Assembly: GCF_001620065.1 (NCBI RefSeq)
Contig: NZ_LQGV01000003.1
Span: 62,001 to 126,000 of the forward strand
Reading direction: 5' to 3'
DNA from: Microbacterium sp. TNHR37B
GTDB taxonomy: Bacteria; Actinomycetota; Actinomycetes; Actinomycetales; Microbacteriaceae
DNA: 64,000 bases
A program made the position numbers and the translations under genes. Shown in pieces: positions 51,876 through 61,316 of this stretch. The notes beneath the pieces were generated by a model. That model made no database searches, was not told the DNA's origin, and was given only the letters and a program-made list of their open reading frames with translations. Position 1 is the stretch's first letter; the number at the start of each line of letters is the position of its first letter.

Positions 51876-52325
51876 ATGCATGCAGTGGCCGACGAGACCC
51901 CGACACCGCATCGAGGTGTCCTGCGCTTGTCCCGTTCCCTGTCGATCGAGGAGTACTTCGCGGCGCAGCGCACCTCCACGCGCGATCTCCCCGCCTCCGA
52001 GCCGCTTCTGCGCAACCTCGCCATCGGGGTCATGGAGGTGCTCGCCGGCGTGCGCGAGGTCGACCAGCTCGCCCGGTGGCTCGGCGAAGACGCCTACCGT
52101 GCGCTGGTCGCGCGAGCCAATCTCTCCGCCCGCGCTCGCAGCGCCCGCGGAGTGCCGGCGGCCCGGCCTGCCCACCGGATCCTGTCGATCCGTGAGACGA
52201 CGCCCGCCGACGGCGTCGTGGAGGCCGCCATCATCGTCGCCGGACCCGCGCGCACGCGGGCGATCGCCATGCGCCTCGAAGGCTGGGACGGCCGCTGGCG
52301 AGCGACGACGCTGGCTCTGCTGTAG
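51876..52325 (+). CDS. Rv3235-family protein
   Basis: A 149-aa protein resembling the actinobacterial Rv3235 family often found beside secA. LLRNLAIGVMEVLAGVREVDQLARWLGEDAYRALVARA is the helical first part, and ILSIRETTPADGVVEAAIIVAGPARTRAIAMRLEGWDGRWRATTLALL the C-terminal NTF2/cystatin-like sheet. Function is not established; a link to secretion is suggested only by conserved neighbourhood. ATG 51876 follows GGAGG by six bases. The aminotransferase gene converges on it five bases later. Confidence 0.75.
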   Translation: MHAVADETPTPHRGVLRLSRSLSIEEYFAAQRTSTRDLPASEPLLRNLAIGVMEVLAGVREVDQLARWLGEDAYRALVARANLSARARSARGVPAARPAHRILSIRETTPADGVVEAAIIVAGPARTRAIAMRLEGWDGRWRATTLALL

Positions 52326-52330
52326 GCCTC

Positions 52331-53554
52331 CTACTGCCGGTACGACGCGAGGAAGTTCCCGAGTCGCTCGACCGCCTCCGACAGCACACGAGCCTCGGGC
52401 AACGTCACGATCCGCAGGTGATCGGGCGTCGGCCAGTTGAAGCCGGTTCCCTGTACGAGCAGCACGTGCTCGGCGACGAGGAAGTCGTAGACGAGCTTGG
52501 CGTCGTCGCGGATCTCGTACACCTCCGGGTCGATCCGTGGGAAGGCGTAGAGGGCACCCTGGGGCTTCAGGCAGGTCACTCCGGGGATCCGGGTGAGGCC
52601 TTCCCACGCCGCATCGCGTTGCTCGTGCAGGCGCCCCGTCGGCGCGATGAGCGCATCGATCGACTGCACCCCCGACAGAGCCGCCTGCACCGCGTGCTGC
52701 CCCGGCACATTCGGACACAGACGTGTGGACGCGAGGAGTTGAATGCCTTCCAAGAAGCCGCGAGCGCGCGTCTTGGGACCGGTGATGACCATCCAGCCGG
52801 ACCGGAACCCTGCGACACGGTAAGTCTTGGACAGCCCGTTGAAGGTGAGACAGAGGAGGTCCGGGGCCAGGGTCGCGAGAGGGATGTGCACCGCCTCGTC
52901 GAAGAGGATCCGGTCGTAGATCTCGTCGCTCAGCAGCAGCAGTTCGTTCTCGCGAGCGATCTCGACAAGTCCCGTCAGCACCTCGCGGGTGTAGACGGCG
53001 CCGGTCGGGTTGTTGGGATTGATGACGACGATCGCCTTGGTCTGCGGCGTGATCTTCTCGCGGATGTCGTCGAGGTCGGGCTGCCAGCCGTTCTCGTTGT
53101 CGCAGCGGTAATGCACCGGGGTACCGCCGGCCAGCGACGTCATCGCCGTCCACAACGGATAGTCGGGCGCGGGGATCAGTACTTCGTCACCCTCGTCGAG
53201 AAGCGCCTGCATCGTCATGGTGATGAGCTCGGAGACGCCGTTACCGAGATAGACGTCGTCGGGGTCGAACGAGGGGAATCCGTCCACCTGCTCGTATCGC
53301 GAGACGATCGCCCGGCGCGCGGACATGATGCCGCGGCTGTCGCTGTAGCCGTGGGCGTGTGGGATCGCGTCGATCATGTCCCGCACGATCTGATACGGGG
53401 CCTCGAAGCCGAAGGTGGCGGGGTTTCCCGTGTTGAGCTTGAGGATCGTGTGCCCATCGGCCTCGAGCCGGTCGGCCTCGACGAGGGCGGCTCCGCGGAT
53501 CTCGTAGAGGACGTCCTTCAGCTTCGACGATTGATCCAGGATACGAGGGCTCAT
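52331..53554 (-). CDS. alaA: Aspartate-aminotransferase-fold (AlaA-like) aminotransferase
   Basis: A 407-aa PLP aminotransferase of fold type I. The N-terminus LDQSSKLKDVLYEIRGAALVEADRLEADGHTILKLNTGNP is typical of AlaA/YfdZ-type alanine aminotransferases. INPNNPTGAVYTREVL, SDEIYDRILFD and FNGLSKTYRVAGFRSGWM (PLP Lys in SKTYR) are the core motifs. It most likely interconverts alanine/pyruvate with glutamate/2-oxoglutarate. ATG 53554 is preceded by TATCCT with a 6-base spacer, so it is probably transcribed separately from secA, whose terminator lies just upstream. Confidence 0.9.
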   Translation of the reverse strand: MSPRILDQSSKLKDVLYEIRGAALVEADRLEADGHTILKLNTGNPATFGFEAPYQIVRDMIDAIPHAHGYSDSRGIMSARRAIVSRYEQVDGFPSFDPDDVYLGNGVSELITMTMQALLDEGDEVLIPAPDYPLWTAMTSLAGGTPVHYRCDNENGWQPDLDDIREKITPQTKAIVVINPNNPTGAVYTREVLTGLVEIARENELLLLSDEIYDRILFDEAVHIPLATLAPDLLCLTFNGLSKTYRVAGFRSGWMVITGPKTRARGFLEGIQLLASTRLCPNVPGQHAVQAALSGVQSIDALIAPTGRLHEQRDAAWEGLTRIPGVTCLKPQGALYAFPRIDPEVYEIRDDAKLVYDFLVAEHVLLVQGTGFNWPTPDHLRIVTLPEARVLSEAVERLGNFLASYRQ

Positions 53555-53606
53555 CGGATCAGGATATCGCCGTAGTCCGGTAGCCAATCGACCACGCGTG
53601 GCCTGA

Positions 53607-53648
53607 ACGACGGATGCCGGCCGCGTCTGCGCAGCCGGCATCCGTCGT
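53607..53648 (-). terminator. Terminator of secA
   Basis: A perfect 15-bp stem (53607-53621 with 53634-53648) with a 12-base loop begins eleven bases after the secA stop. No U-tract follows on the minus strand, as usual for this genome. Confidence 0.8.
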
Positions 53649-53658
53649 CGCTCTCGTC

Positions 53659-56442
53659 CTACTTCTTCTTGTCCGCCGCGCGACGCTGAGCGCGGTTGAG
53701 CGGAGCGGAATCGCCCCCGGCTCCGCCGTCGGTGCGCTGTCCGAAGGCACCGCGGGGAGCCTCCTCGGTGGGCTGTGCGGGCGCCGAGGCCTGTCGCAGC
53801 TTGTTGGTGGCAGCCTGCTGGACTTGCCCCCGGTCGTTGCGCACCTCCACTTCGCCAGCGTCGTTCGCGGCGGTGTACTGCAGCTTCTGCACCTCGACCG
53901 GCGGCGCTTCCAGACCCTTCGCCTCGACGGCGTCTCCGGCCTGGCGGACCTCGACGTCCAGGTTGTAGAGGAAGCCGACCGACTCCTCCTTGATCTGGGC
54001 CATCATGGCCTGGAACATCTGGAAGCCCTCGCGCTGGTACTCGATGAGGGGATCGCGCTGCGCCATCGCGCGCAGGCCGATGCCGTCCTTGAGGTAGTCC
54101 ATCTCATACAGGTGGTCACGCCAGCGGCGATCGAGCACCTGCAGGACGACCCGTCGCTCGAGCTCGCGCATCGCGGGCTCGCCCAGCGTCTTCTCGCGCG
54201 CGGTGTAGGCGATCTTCGCGTCGGAGAGGATCTCGCGCTTGAGCAGCTCCGGTGTCACGCGCCCCTTGCTGCCGCTCTCCGCGACGACCTCGTCGATCGT
54301 CACCCCGACCGGGTAGAGCGTCTTCAGCTCGGTCCACAACGCGTCGAAGTCCCAGCTCTCGTTGTGACCGTTGGCGGTGTGGTCGTCGATGATCGCCGAG
54401 ATGGCGTCTTCGATGAAGTGCTGGACGCGGTCGGACAGATCGTCACCCTCGAGCATGTGCCGGCGGTCGGCGTAGATCGCCTCGCGCTGCCGGTTGAGGA
54501 CGTCGTCGTACTTCAGGACGTTCTTGCGGATCTCGGCGTTGCGGGCCTCCACCTGCGACTGCGCGCTCTTGATCGCGCGAGAGACCATCGTGGACTCGAT
54601 GGCGACGTCGTCGGGGAAGTTGGTGCGCGCGAGGATCGCTTCGGCGGCACCCGACTGGAACAGTCGCATGAGGTCGTCGGTGAGGGACAGGTAGAACCGG
54701 CTCTCACCGGGGTCTCCCTGACGCCCCGAGCGACCGCGGAGCTGGTTGTCGATGCGTCGCGACTCGTGCCGCTCGGTACCGAGCACGTAGAGGCCGCCGG
54801 CGGCGACGACCTTTGCGGCCTCCTCCGCCACGGTGTCACGCATCGCGGTGTAGACCTCGTCCCACGCCGCTTCGTACTCCTCCGGAGTCTCCTCGGGATC
54901 GAGCCCCCGGGACTTCACTTCCTGCACGGCCAGGAACTCGGCGTTACCGCCGAGCATGATGTCGGTACCGCGACCGGCCATGTTGGTGGCGACCGTCACG
55001 GCGCCCAGGCGTCCCGCGCGGGCGACGATCTCCGCCTCGCGGGCATGGTTCTTGGCGTTGAGGACCTCGTGCTTGACGCCCTTCTTGGCCAGCAGACGCG
55101 ACAGGTACTCGCTCTTCTCGACGCTCACCGTTCCGACGAGCACGGGCTGTCCGGTCTCGTGCCGCTGGACGATGTCCTCGACGACCTGTGCGAACTTGGC
55201 CTGCTCGTTCTTGTAGACGAGGTCCGACTGGTCCTTGCGGATCATGGGCTTGTTCGTCGGGATGGGAACGACGCCCAGCTTGTAGGTGGACATGAACTCG
55301 GCCGCCTCGGTCTCGGCCGTACCGGTCATACCGGCGAGCTTCTCGTAGAGGCGGAAGTAGTTCTGCAGCGTGACCGTCGCCAACGTCTGGTTCTCGGCCT
55401 TGACCGGAACGTTCTCCTTGGCCTCGATCGCCTGGTGGATGCCCTCGTTGTAGCGGCGTCCCACGAGGATGCGGCCGGTGTGCTCGTCGACGATCATGAC
55501 CTCGTCGTTCATGACGACGTAGTCGGTGTCGCGCTTGAACAGCGCCAGTGCCTTGATCGAGTTGTTGAGGAACGAGATCAGCGGCGTGTTGGCCGATTCG
55601 TACAGGTTGTCGATGCCGAGATAGTCCTCGACCTTCTCGATCCCGGGTTCGAGGACGCCGATCGTGCGCTTCTTCTCGTCGACCTCGTAGTCCACGCCCG
55701 CCTCGAGCGTCTTCGCGATCTTCGCGAACTCCACGAACCAGCGATTCGCCTCGCCCGAGGAGGGACCGGAGATGATCAGCGGCGTCCGGGCCTCGTCGAT
55801 CAGGATGGAGTCGACCTCGTCGACGATCGCGAAGAAATGACCACGCTGGACGAGGTCTTCCTTGCGCCACGCCATGTTGTCGCGGAGGTAATCGAATCCG
55901 AACTCGTTGTTGGTCCCGTACGTGATGTCGGCCTCATACTGCTCACGCCGCACATCGGGGGTCTGGCCGGAGATGATCGTGCCCGTCGTCATTCCGAGGG
56001 CCCGATAGACGCGACCCATGAGCTCGGACTGGTACGAGGCGAGGAAGTCGTTGACGGTGATGACGTGAACGCCCTTGCCGGCGATCGCGTTGAGATACAC
56101 CGCGAACGTCGCCGTCAGGGTCTTTCCTTCACCGGTCTTCATCTCGGCGATGTTGCCGAGATGAAGGGCGGCGCCACCCATGATCTGCACGTCGTAGGGA
56201 CGCTGACCGAGCGTCCGCTTGGCGGCCTCGCGCACGGCGGCGAACGCCTCTGGCATGAGCTTGTCGAGGGTCTCCCCTGCGTCGTAGCGTGCGCGCAGCT
56301 CCGCCGTCTCGCCGCGCAACTCCTCATCGGTCAGCTGGGCGTAATCCTCCTCGAGAGCATTCACGGCCTTCACGACCTGCTGAAGCCGACGCAGAATGCG
56401 TCCTTCTCCGGCGCGGAGCAGTTTCTCGAGAGGGTTGGCCAC
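53659..56442 (-). CDS. secA: Preprotein translocase ATPase SecA
   Basis: A 927-aa motor ATPase of the Sec pathway. [14 protein letters not shown] at the start, Walker [20 protein letters not shown] (about 100), [37 protein letters not shown], the preprotein cross-linking and helical-scaffold domains, and [18 protein letters not shown] are all present. The C-terminal zinc/SecB-binding motif is missing; instead it ends in a Gln/Pro/Ala-rich tail and [11 protein letters not shown], common in actinobacterial SecA1. The start was set at GTG 56442, giving the family start [14 protein letters not shown] behind GGAGA; an upstream extension to 56514 is rejected. Confidence 0.96.
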   Translation of the reverse strand: MANPLEKLLRAGEGRILRRLQQVVKAVNALEEDYAQLTDEELRGETAELRARYDAGETLDKLMPEAFAAVREAAKRTLGQRPYDVQIMGGAALHLGNIAEMKTGEGKTLTATFAVYLNAIAGKGVHVITVNDFLASYQSELMGRVYRALGMTTGTIISGQTPDVRREQYEADITYGTNNEFGFDYLRDNMAWRKEDLVQRGHFFAIVDEVDSILIDEARTPLIISGPSSGEANRWFVEFAKIAKTLEAGVDYEVDEKKRTIGVLEPGIEKVEDYLGIDNLYESANTPLISFLNNSIKALALFKRDTDYVVMNDEVMIVDEHTGRILVGRRYNEGIHQAIEAKENVPVKAENQTLATVTLQNYFRLYEKLAGMTGTAETEAAEFMSTYKLGVVPIPTNKPMIRKDQSDLVYKNEQAKFAQVVEDIVQRHETGQPVLVGTVSVEKSEYLSRLLAKKGVKHEVLNAKNHAREAEIVARAGRLGAVTVATNMAGRGTDIMLGGNAEFLAVQEVKSRGLDPEETPEEYEAAWDEVYTAMRDTVAEEAAKVVAAGGLYVLGTERHESRRIDNQLRGRSGRQGDPGESRFYLSLTDDLMRLFQSGAAEAILARTNFPDDVAIESTMVSRAIKSAQSQVEARNAEIRKNVLKYDDVLNRQREAIYADRRHMLEGDDLSDRVQHFIEDAISAIIDDHTANGHNESWDFDALWTELKTLYPVGVTIDEVVAESGSKGRVTPELLKREILSDAKIAYTAREKTLGEPAMRELERRVVLQVLDRRWRDHLYEMDYLKDGIGLRAMAQRDPLIEYQREGFQMFQAMMAQIKEESVGFLYNLDVEVRQAGDAVEAKGLEAPPVEVQKLQYTAANDAGEVEVRNDRGQVQQAATNKLRQASAPAQPTEEAPRGAFGQRTDGGAGGDSAPLNRAQRRAADKKK

Positions 56443-56686
56443 GGAGGATCTCCATCTTTCGGGTGCGGGCGACGCGAATGCCGCCGGTGATGCGCGCCGA
56501 TGCGCACAGCACAACTCCCCATGTTATGCGGTTGTGACCTTGAAACGGGCTGAACAAACCACCGGGCGCCCGGGGAAGACCCCTGTTCCGCTCGCGCGCC
56601 GGACGCCGCGAGGGGTGCGGATGCCGCTCACCACGGAAGATCGCGAGCCCCGGCTGGTTCGCAGCGGCGGACCGTAGGATCGAACC

Positions 56687-58015
56687 ATGGCCGGAATCTG
56701 GGGCAATCGCAAGAAGGAACGCGAAGCGCAGGCAGCACAGGACGCCGAGGAGACGCGCCGCGCGGGGGCCGCGCTCGTCGCGATCGATGAGCGCCTGCGG
56801 ACGACCAGCGATGAGCTCGTCTACGCCGAGGCCGAGCTCGGCACCGATGCGGTGCGCCCCGTCCGTGAGGCGATCGAGGCCGTCCGCCAGCACCTCGCCG
56901 AGGCCTTTCACCTCCATCAGCTCAACCACGACGAGATCCCCGACACCTCGGAGGAGCTGCGCACCCGCAGCGCCCGCATCATCCAGCTCTGCGAATGGGC
57001 CGAGGACCTGCTCGACGATCGCACGGAAGCGCTCGCGGCGCCCATCGAGCGCGCACGTCGCGCTCCGGAGATCGTCGCGGGCATCCGTCGCGACGCGGAG
57101 CGGCTCTCGGCCCGACTCCCCCAGACCAAGACCACGCTCGAGCGCCTGGCGGCACGCTACTCCAGCGATGCCCTGCGGAAGGTGTCGGGAAACCACGCCG
57201 AGGCCGAGCAGCTGCTGAACTTCGCCCTCCACGGCGCTGACATCTCGGAGCGGCGCCGCGAGTCCGGCCAGCGGGAGCAAGCCAATCTCGCGCTCGAGAC
57301 GGCGATCGAGGCGATCCGGCGCGCCACGACCCTCATCGACGCCGTGGATTCCTACGAGGTGGAGGCTCTGCGGGCGGAGTCGACGCTCGATGCGATCGTG
57401 CTCGATTCCCGGGAGGATCTCGCCGCTGCGCGCGACATCGCCCACGTGCCCGATGTCGCGACGGCGATGTCCGCCCTGGAGCGGGAGCTGACCGCCCTCA
57501 CCCCGGCCGGATCGCTCGCCGACCCCTTCAGCGAACTCACCCGGTTGCGGGAGGCGAACGCCGCCCTCGACGTGGTCGTGGCGCGCGTTCGGGAGCGTGC
57601 CGCCCGACCCGTGATCCCGGAAGCCCACGTCCGCCACGCCGTCGAAGACGCGGACCGCCAACTCGGTGTGGCCCGGAGCGTCATCTCGGGGCATCGCGGA
57701 TGGATCGGCGCCGACGCCCGCACTCGCCTGGCCGAGGCCGAGCGCATTCGGCTGGACCTGGCGACGGCGGTGTCCGGCCCCATCGACGAAGACGACCGGG
57801 AACGGGCTCTCGCCGATGCCCGCCGTTGCGGCATGTTGGCCGCGGAGGCGCTGCAGCTCGCCCAGCGCGACATCGACTCCTCCCGTCCCCGCGACGACGA
57901 CTGGGGTGGCGGATGGGGAGGACGCGGAGGCGGTCGAGGCGGCGGCGGTGACGTCATGGGCGGCATCCTGGGCGGCCTCGTGATCGGCAGCATCCTCGAC
58001 GGCATCTTCGACTGA
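56687..58015 (+). CDS. Coiled-coil protein paralogous to the C-terminal part of the TPM-domain protein
   Basis: A 442-aa, mostly helical cytoplasmic protein with no signal peptide or TPM domain. Residues about 25-190 align with the helical region of the TPM protein at 9446: SDELVYAEAELG ... IPDTSEELRTRSARIIQLC ... LERLAARYSSDALRKVSGNHAEAEQLL here, against SEQELGFARAQFG ... VPDTDDEVRAWNTRIIELC ... LTALRQEYAADALATIADNPEQIAQRL there. The tail GGWGGRGGGRGGGG then VMGGILGGLVIGSIL also matches. It may interact with the TPM/PspA system or assemble on its own. TAGGAT stands 6 bases before ATG 56687 (leaderless pattern). It is divergent from secA and converges on hpf across a shared terminator. Confidence 0.8.
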   Translation: MAGIWGNRKKEREAQAAQDAEETRRAGAALVAIDERLRTTSDELVYAEAELGTDAVRPVREAIEAVRQHLAEAFHLHQLNHDEIPDTSEELRTRSARIIQLCEWAEDLLDDRTEALAAPIERARRAPEIVAGIRRDAERLSARLPQTKTTLERLAARYSSDALRKVSGNHAEAEQLLNFALHGADISERRRESGQREQANLALETAIEAIRRATTLIDAVDSYEVEALRAESTLDAIVLDSREDLAAARDIAHVPDVATAMSALERELTALTPAGSLADPFSELTRLREANAALDVVVARVRERAARPVIPEAHVRHAVEDADRQLGVARSVISGHRGWIGADARTRLAEAERIRLDLATAVSGPIDEDDRERALADARRCGMLAAEALQLAQRDIDSSRPRDDDWGGGWGGRGGGRGGGGDVMGGILGGLVIGSILDGIFD

Positions 58016-58044
58016 GCGAACGCGGGCGCGTGCGTCACACGAGA

Positions 58045-58076
58045 AAGGGGCGGACACCCATCGGTGCCCGCCCCTT
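58045..58076. terminator. Bidirectional terminator between the coiled-coil gene and hpf
   Basis: AAGGGGCGG (58045-58053) pairs with CCGCCCCTT (58068-58076), with an inner CACC/GGTG pairing after one mismatch. It lies 30 bases after the plus-strand stop and 13 bases after the minus-strand hpf stop, so it can end both transcripts. Confidence 0.82.
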
Positions 58077-58088
58077 CCTCCTGTCAGA

Positions 58089-58751
58089 TCAGGACGCCAG
58101 CTCCTGCGCCGGCGGCGCCGTCGCGGTCAACGAGATCACGCCGTAGTCCCAGCCCTTGCGACGGTAGACGACGCTCGGGTGATCGGTACGGGCGTCGATG
58201 AAGAGGAAGAAGTCGTGCCCGACGAGTTCCATCCGATCGACGGCCTCCTCGACCGTCATCCATTCGGCGTCGAAGTTCTTCGTCCGGATCACGACGGGCG
58301 TGTAGTCGGCTTCCTCGGCATCGCTGTTCTGGATCGGCACCTCGCCGGTGGCCACCGCGTGGAGCACTTCCACCGAAGCGGGCTGCACATCGATGCCCTG
58401 CAGGGCACCGCTCCCCTTCTCGAACTTGGCGCCACGAGGGTGATTGCGCGCGTCGACCCGCTTCTCCTTGGCCCGGCGCAATTGCTCGGCGAGCTTGTCG
58501 ACGGCGAGGTCGAGCGCGACGAACTTGTCTCCGTCCGTGGCCTCGGCCCGTACGACCGGACCCTTACCGGTGACGGTGAGCTCCACCGTCTCCTCTTCTC
58601 GGCCGCCGTTGTGATAGGCGCGGTGGGTGACTTTGACGTCGAGTCGCTGCGCTCGCGGAGCGAGGTTCTCGATGCGGGTGGACTTCTCCTCCGCGACCGT
58701 GCGGAAGCGATCGGTGATACCCACCCCGACGCCGACGATGCTGGTTTCCAT
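58089..58751 (-). CDS. hpf: Long-form ribosome hibernation-promoting factor
   Basis: A 220-aa HPF. The N-terminal S30AE domain (about 1-105; VGVGITDRFRTVAEEKSTRIENL, LDLAVDKLAEQLRRAKEKR) binds the 30S subunit. The C-terminal dimerisation domain (about 155-215; VIRTKNFDAEWMTVEEAVDRMELVGHDFFLFIDARTDHPSVVYRRKGWDYGVI region) lets two ribosomes pair as a 100S particle. A perfect AGGAGG lies upstream of ATG 58751. In actinobacteria it commonly sits between secA and comF, as here. Confidence 0.95.
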   Translation of the reverse strand: METSIVGVGVGITDRFRTVAEEKSTRIENLAPRAQRLDVKVTHRAYHNGGREEETVELTVTGKGPVVRAEATDGDKFVALDLAVDKLAEQLRRAKEKRVDARNHPRGAKFEKGSGALQGIDVQPASVEVLHAVATGEVPIQNSDAEEADYTPVVIRTKNFDAEWMTVEEAVDRMELVGHDFFLFIDARTDHPSVVYRRKGWDYGVISLTATAPPAQELAS

Positions 58752-58819
58752 CCCTGACCTCCTTGTTCCGGGTCCACCCGGTCAAGGGCGGACCCTGAGT
58801 TCGCCTTGTCCCCTCCACG

Positions 58820-59527
58820 CTATCGGGCGTTGTCTCCGATGTCACCTCCCGTTACCGGGACGATCCTCTGTCCCGCCTGTGCCGACGGTGTGGCCGCGAC
58901 AGTCACCGCGCCGACCACGTCCGCACCGGCGGCGGCGAGCACCCGAGCGGCCTCGGCCAGTGTCGCTCCGGTCGTGACGACGTCGTCGACGAGGATCACT
59001 CGGTGCCCGCGCGCCTCCCGCGCGCGCACGGTGCCGACGACGTTGCGAATGCGCTCTTCGCGCCCCAGCCTGCGCTGGTCGGCGGCTGCCACCCCCGGGG
59101 TGAGAAGACGCGTCGGGCGCACTCCCGCCCGCCGGACCAAGAGGTCGACCGGAACGAAGCCGCGACGGCGGAACGCCGCTCGCGAGGACGGGAGCGGCAC
59201 GAGGTCGACACTGCCCTCCGCCGTTCTCGTGCGATCGCAGAGCCCGGCGACCGCGAGGCGGAGCGCCGCCGCAAGCGGAGCGGTCAACGCCGTCCGACCG
59301 TCCTCCTTCCACGCGCGGATCACGCGGGAGACCGTGTCGGCGTAGCGCAGTGAGGACACCACCGTCGTCCCCTGGACGAGTCGCCGCACGATGAGCTCCG
59401 GCGGGTGAGGCAGAAGCGCGGCGCGGCACGCCGGACACAGTTCGACACCGGCGAGGTCGCAGCCGGCGCACCAGACCGGGAAGAAGAGGCCGACCGCTTC
59501 TCGGAGGGCCTCGCGCACGACAGACAC
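58820..59527 (-). CDS. comF: ComF-family phosphoribosyltransferase-like protein
   Basis: A 235-aa protein. The N-terminal zinc finger has CAGCDLAGVELCPAC (four Cys), and the PRTase-like fold ends in the PRPP loop VILVDDVVTTGATLAEAARVLAAAG (about 175-200). ComF proteins take part in DNA uptake or repair in naturally competent bacteria; their enzymatic role is unsettled. The start is GTG at 59527. It lies 98 bases downstream of lpqB on the same strand and 68 bases upstream of hpf. Confidence 0.88.
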   Translation of the reverse strand: MSVVREALREAVGLFFPVWCAGCDLAGVELCPACRAALLPHPPELIVRRLVQGTTVVSSLRYADTVSRVIRAWKEDGRTALTAPLAAALRLAVAGLCDRTRTAEGSVDLVPLPSSRAAFRRRGFVPVDLLVRRAGVRPTRLLTPGVAAADQRRLGREERIRNVVGTVRAREARGHRVILVDDVVTTGATLAEAARVLAAAGADVVGAVTVAATPSAQAGQRIVPVTGGDIGDNAR

Positions 59528-59624
59528 GCACCAGTGTCCGTCACCTCGGTACTCGCCCCCGACGCTCGGTCCGCCAGAGGCACAGGCAGGCCCGGTCGGG
59601 CCGTTGGGGACGAGCCGGTGCAGG

Positions 59625-61316
59625 TCAGCCGGGCATGCCCCGCTGAGTGGCGAGCACTCCGACGTCGTTCGCGATCACCGACCACGTCGCGCCACGCTGC
59701 CCGAACAGGCGCCCCTCGGAGTCGAGGAGGCGGACCTCCCCCGACTCGTTGCCCCCGGCGAGCGACGTCGCCCCCTCGGGGGCCCGCGTGCCACGTGACG
59801 GGCCGCCGACCGGCTGCTCGATCACGACCGGCTGCCCTTCGCTCTGCGCGAGGACGGCGAGGGTCGATCCGTCGAGCCACGCCATGTCGACGCCCGCACC
59901 AGGAAGAGCCCCGAGCGCCTTCGGCTCGCTGAGCCGGACGGGGACACCGTCGTCGTCGCGGATGATGCCGGAGATCCAGACCGCGGGTTGCGTGCCGTCG
60001 CGGACGACGGCGGCGAGGCGAGTGCCGTCGCGAGACACGCGGAGCGCGTACACCCGCGTGACGCCTGGCCACGCCGACGCGAGGTCATGGACGGTGCCAT
60101 CGGGGCCGTAGGCCCGCAGACCCGCCGGATCGCCCGCCGGCACGGAATAGGTGAAGAGGTCGTCGTCCATCGTGGGCTTCACGAGCCCCGCCCGGGTGTC
60201 CAGCACCTGCCAGCGACCGTCGGACTGCACGAGGCCGACGCCTCCGCTCGCTCCGCGCACCGCGGCGTGGGTCCTCTCTGCATCGACCTCGATCGCGTTC
60301 ACGGCGCCGATCTCGGTCGCGATGTCGGTCAGCGCTCCGCCCAGACCCGTGAGAGGGTCCAACTCGGCACCCGAGAGAAACCCGAAGCCGTCGCCCCAGG
60401 TCACCAGGGGCCTGGTCTCCACCCGTGTCTGCCGGATCTCGGCGGGGACGGCTCCGAGCGACTGCCCGTCCACGAGCATGTCGACCCCCTGCACCCCTGT
60501 GCCCGCCAGGCTCTCCGCCAGTTGGAGCTGCATCCGCCCGAGCGTCGTCCGGTCGACCCCGCGCGCCGCGGAGCGCAGCGGCACCTCGGCCACTTGCGAA
60601 CGCACGGGGACGGACGGCGCGCCGAGCCCGGTGCTCTCCGTGAACTCGTTGCGCACCGAATCGGCGAGCCACGCGCTCGGCCCGCCGAGAGTGAGGGCTT
60701 CGGCGATGCGCACGCGGGCGGAATCGACCGGGAACCAGCGTTCATCGGGCACCAGGTAGCGCCAGTCCCGGTCGAAGAACATGAGCGGGTAGTTGCGGAA
60801 CACCGACGTGAACCGGTTCCGGTCCAGCACGATCCCGTCGGGTGCCTCCGTGATCCGCCACTCGCCCTCTTCCTTAGCCAGGCGGAAGTTCAGCGAGACG
60901 ACCTCGCCGGCGCGCTCGGTGTAGGCGCCGTTGGCCTCGACGGAGCCCTCCACCCGCACCGCGACGTTCACCTCGTCATCGGACACCGCAGTGACCGTGC
61001 GTTGGCCCGGGGTGTATACCGTGACGCCCGCCCGCGGGTTCCACGCCGTGGCCTCGGCGAGGAAGAGCTTGGCGACCGCCCACGTGTCGCGCGTCCCGCT
61101 CCCGGCGGCGATGAATCCCTCGACCACCTGCTGCGGCGTCATGCCGGGGCTCGGCTTGTCGGGGTTGAAGGAGACGGCGGGATCCTCGCCGGCCTCCGAG
61201 ACGCTCCGACCGAGTTTGACCGGTCCGCTCGTGGGCAGCCCCGCGCACGCGGCCAAGACGAGGATGAGCGCGATGGCCGGGAGGGCGAGGATGCGACGCG
61301 TCCGCTGCGGGATCAT
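59625..61316 (-). CDS. lpqB: Lipoprotein LpqB, MtrAB accessory factor
   Basis: A 563-aa lipoprotein. The signal peptide ends in the lipobox LVLAAC (Cys about 20). It is followed by a GerMN-like domain (about 190-320; PLRSAARGVDRTTLGRMQLQLAESLAGTGV) and a C-terminal beta-propeller-like part (about 340-560). In mycobacteria LpqB binds the sensor part of MtrB and tunes MtrA phosphorylation. ATG 61316 overlaps the mtrB stop by four bases, fixing the start; the longer frame is rejected. Confidence 0.93.
   Translation of the reverse strand: MIPQRTRRILALPAIALILVLAACAGLPTSGPVKLGRSVSEAGEDPAVSFNPDKPSPGMTPQQVVEGFIAAGSGTRDTWAVAKLFLAEATAWNPRAGVTVYTPGQRTVTAVSDDEVNVAVRVEGSVEANGAYTERAGEVVSLNFRLAKEEGEWRITEAPDGIVLDRNRFTSVFRNYPLMFFDRDWRYLVPDERWFPVDSARVRIAEALTLGGPSAWLADSVRNEFTESTGLGAPSVPVRSQVAEVPLRSAARGVDRTTLGRMQLQLAESLAGTGVQGVDMLVDGQSLGAVPAEIRQTRVETRPLVTWGDGFGFLSGAELDPLTGLGGALTDIATEIGAVNAIEVDAERTHAAVRGASGGVGLVQSDGRWQVLDTRAGLVKPTMDDDLFTYSVPAGDPAGLRAYGPDGTVHDLASAWPGVTRVYALRVSRDGTRLAAVVRDGTQPAVWISGIIRDDDGVPVRLSEPKALGALPGAGVDMAWLDGSTLAVLAQSEGQPVVIEQPVGGPSRGTRAPEGATSLAGGNESGEVRLLDSEGRLFGQRGATWSVIANDVGVLATQRGMPG

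Noticed and set aside
53614..56490. A 958-codon open frame on the plus strand opposite secA
   Set aside because: High GC makes stops rare in the antisense frame. The secA frame has full family motifs, and the antisense product shows only mirrored composition (Leu/Val/Asp/His rich) with no domain.
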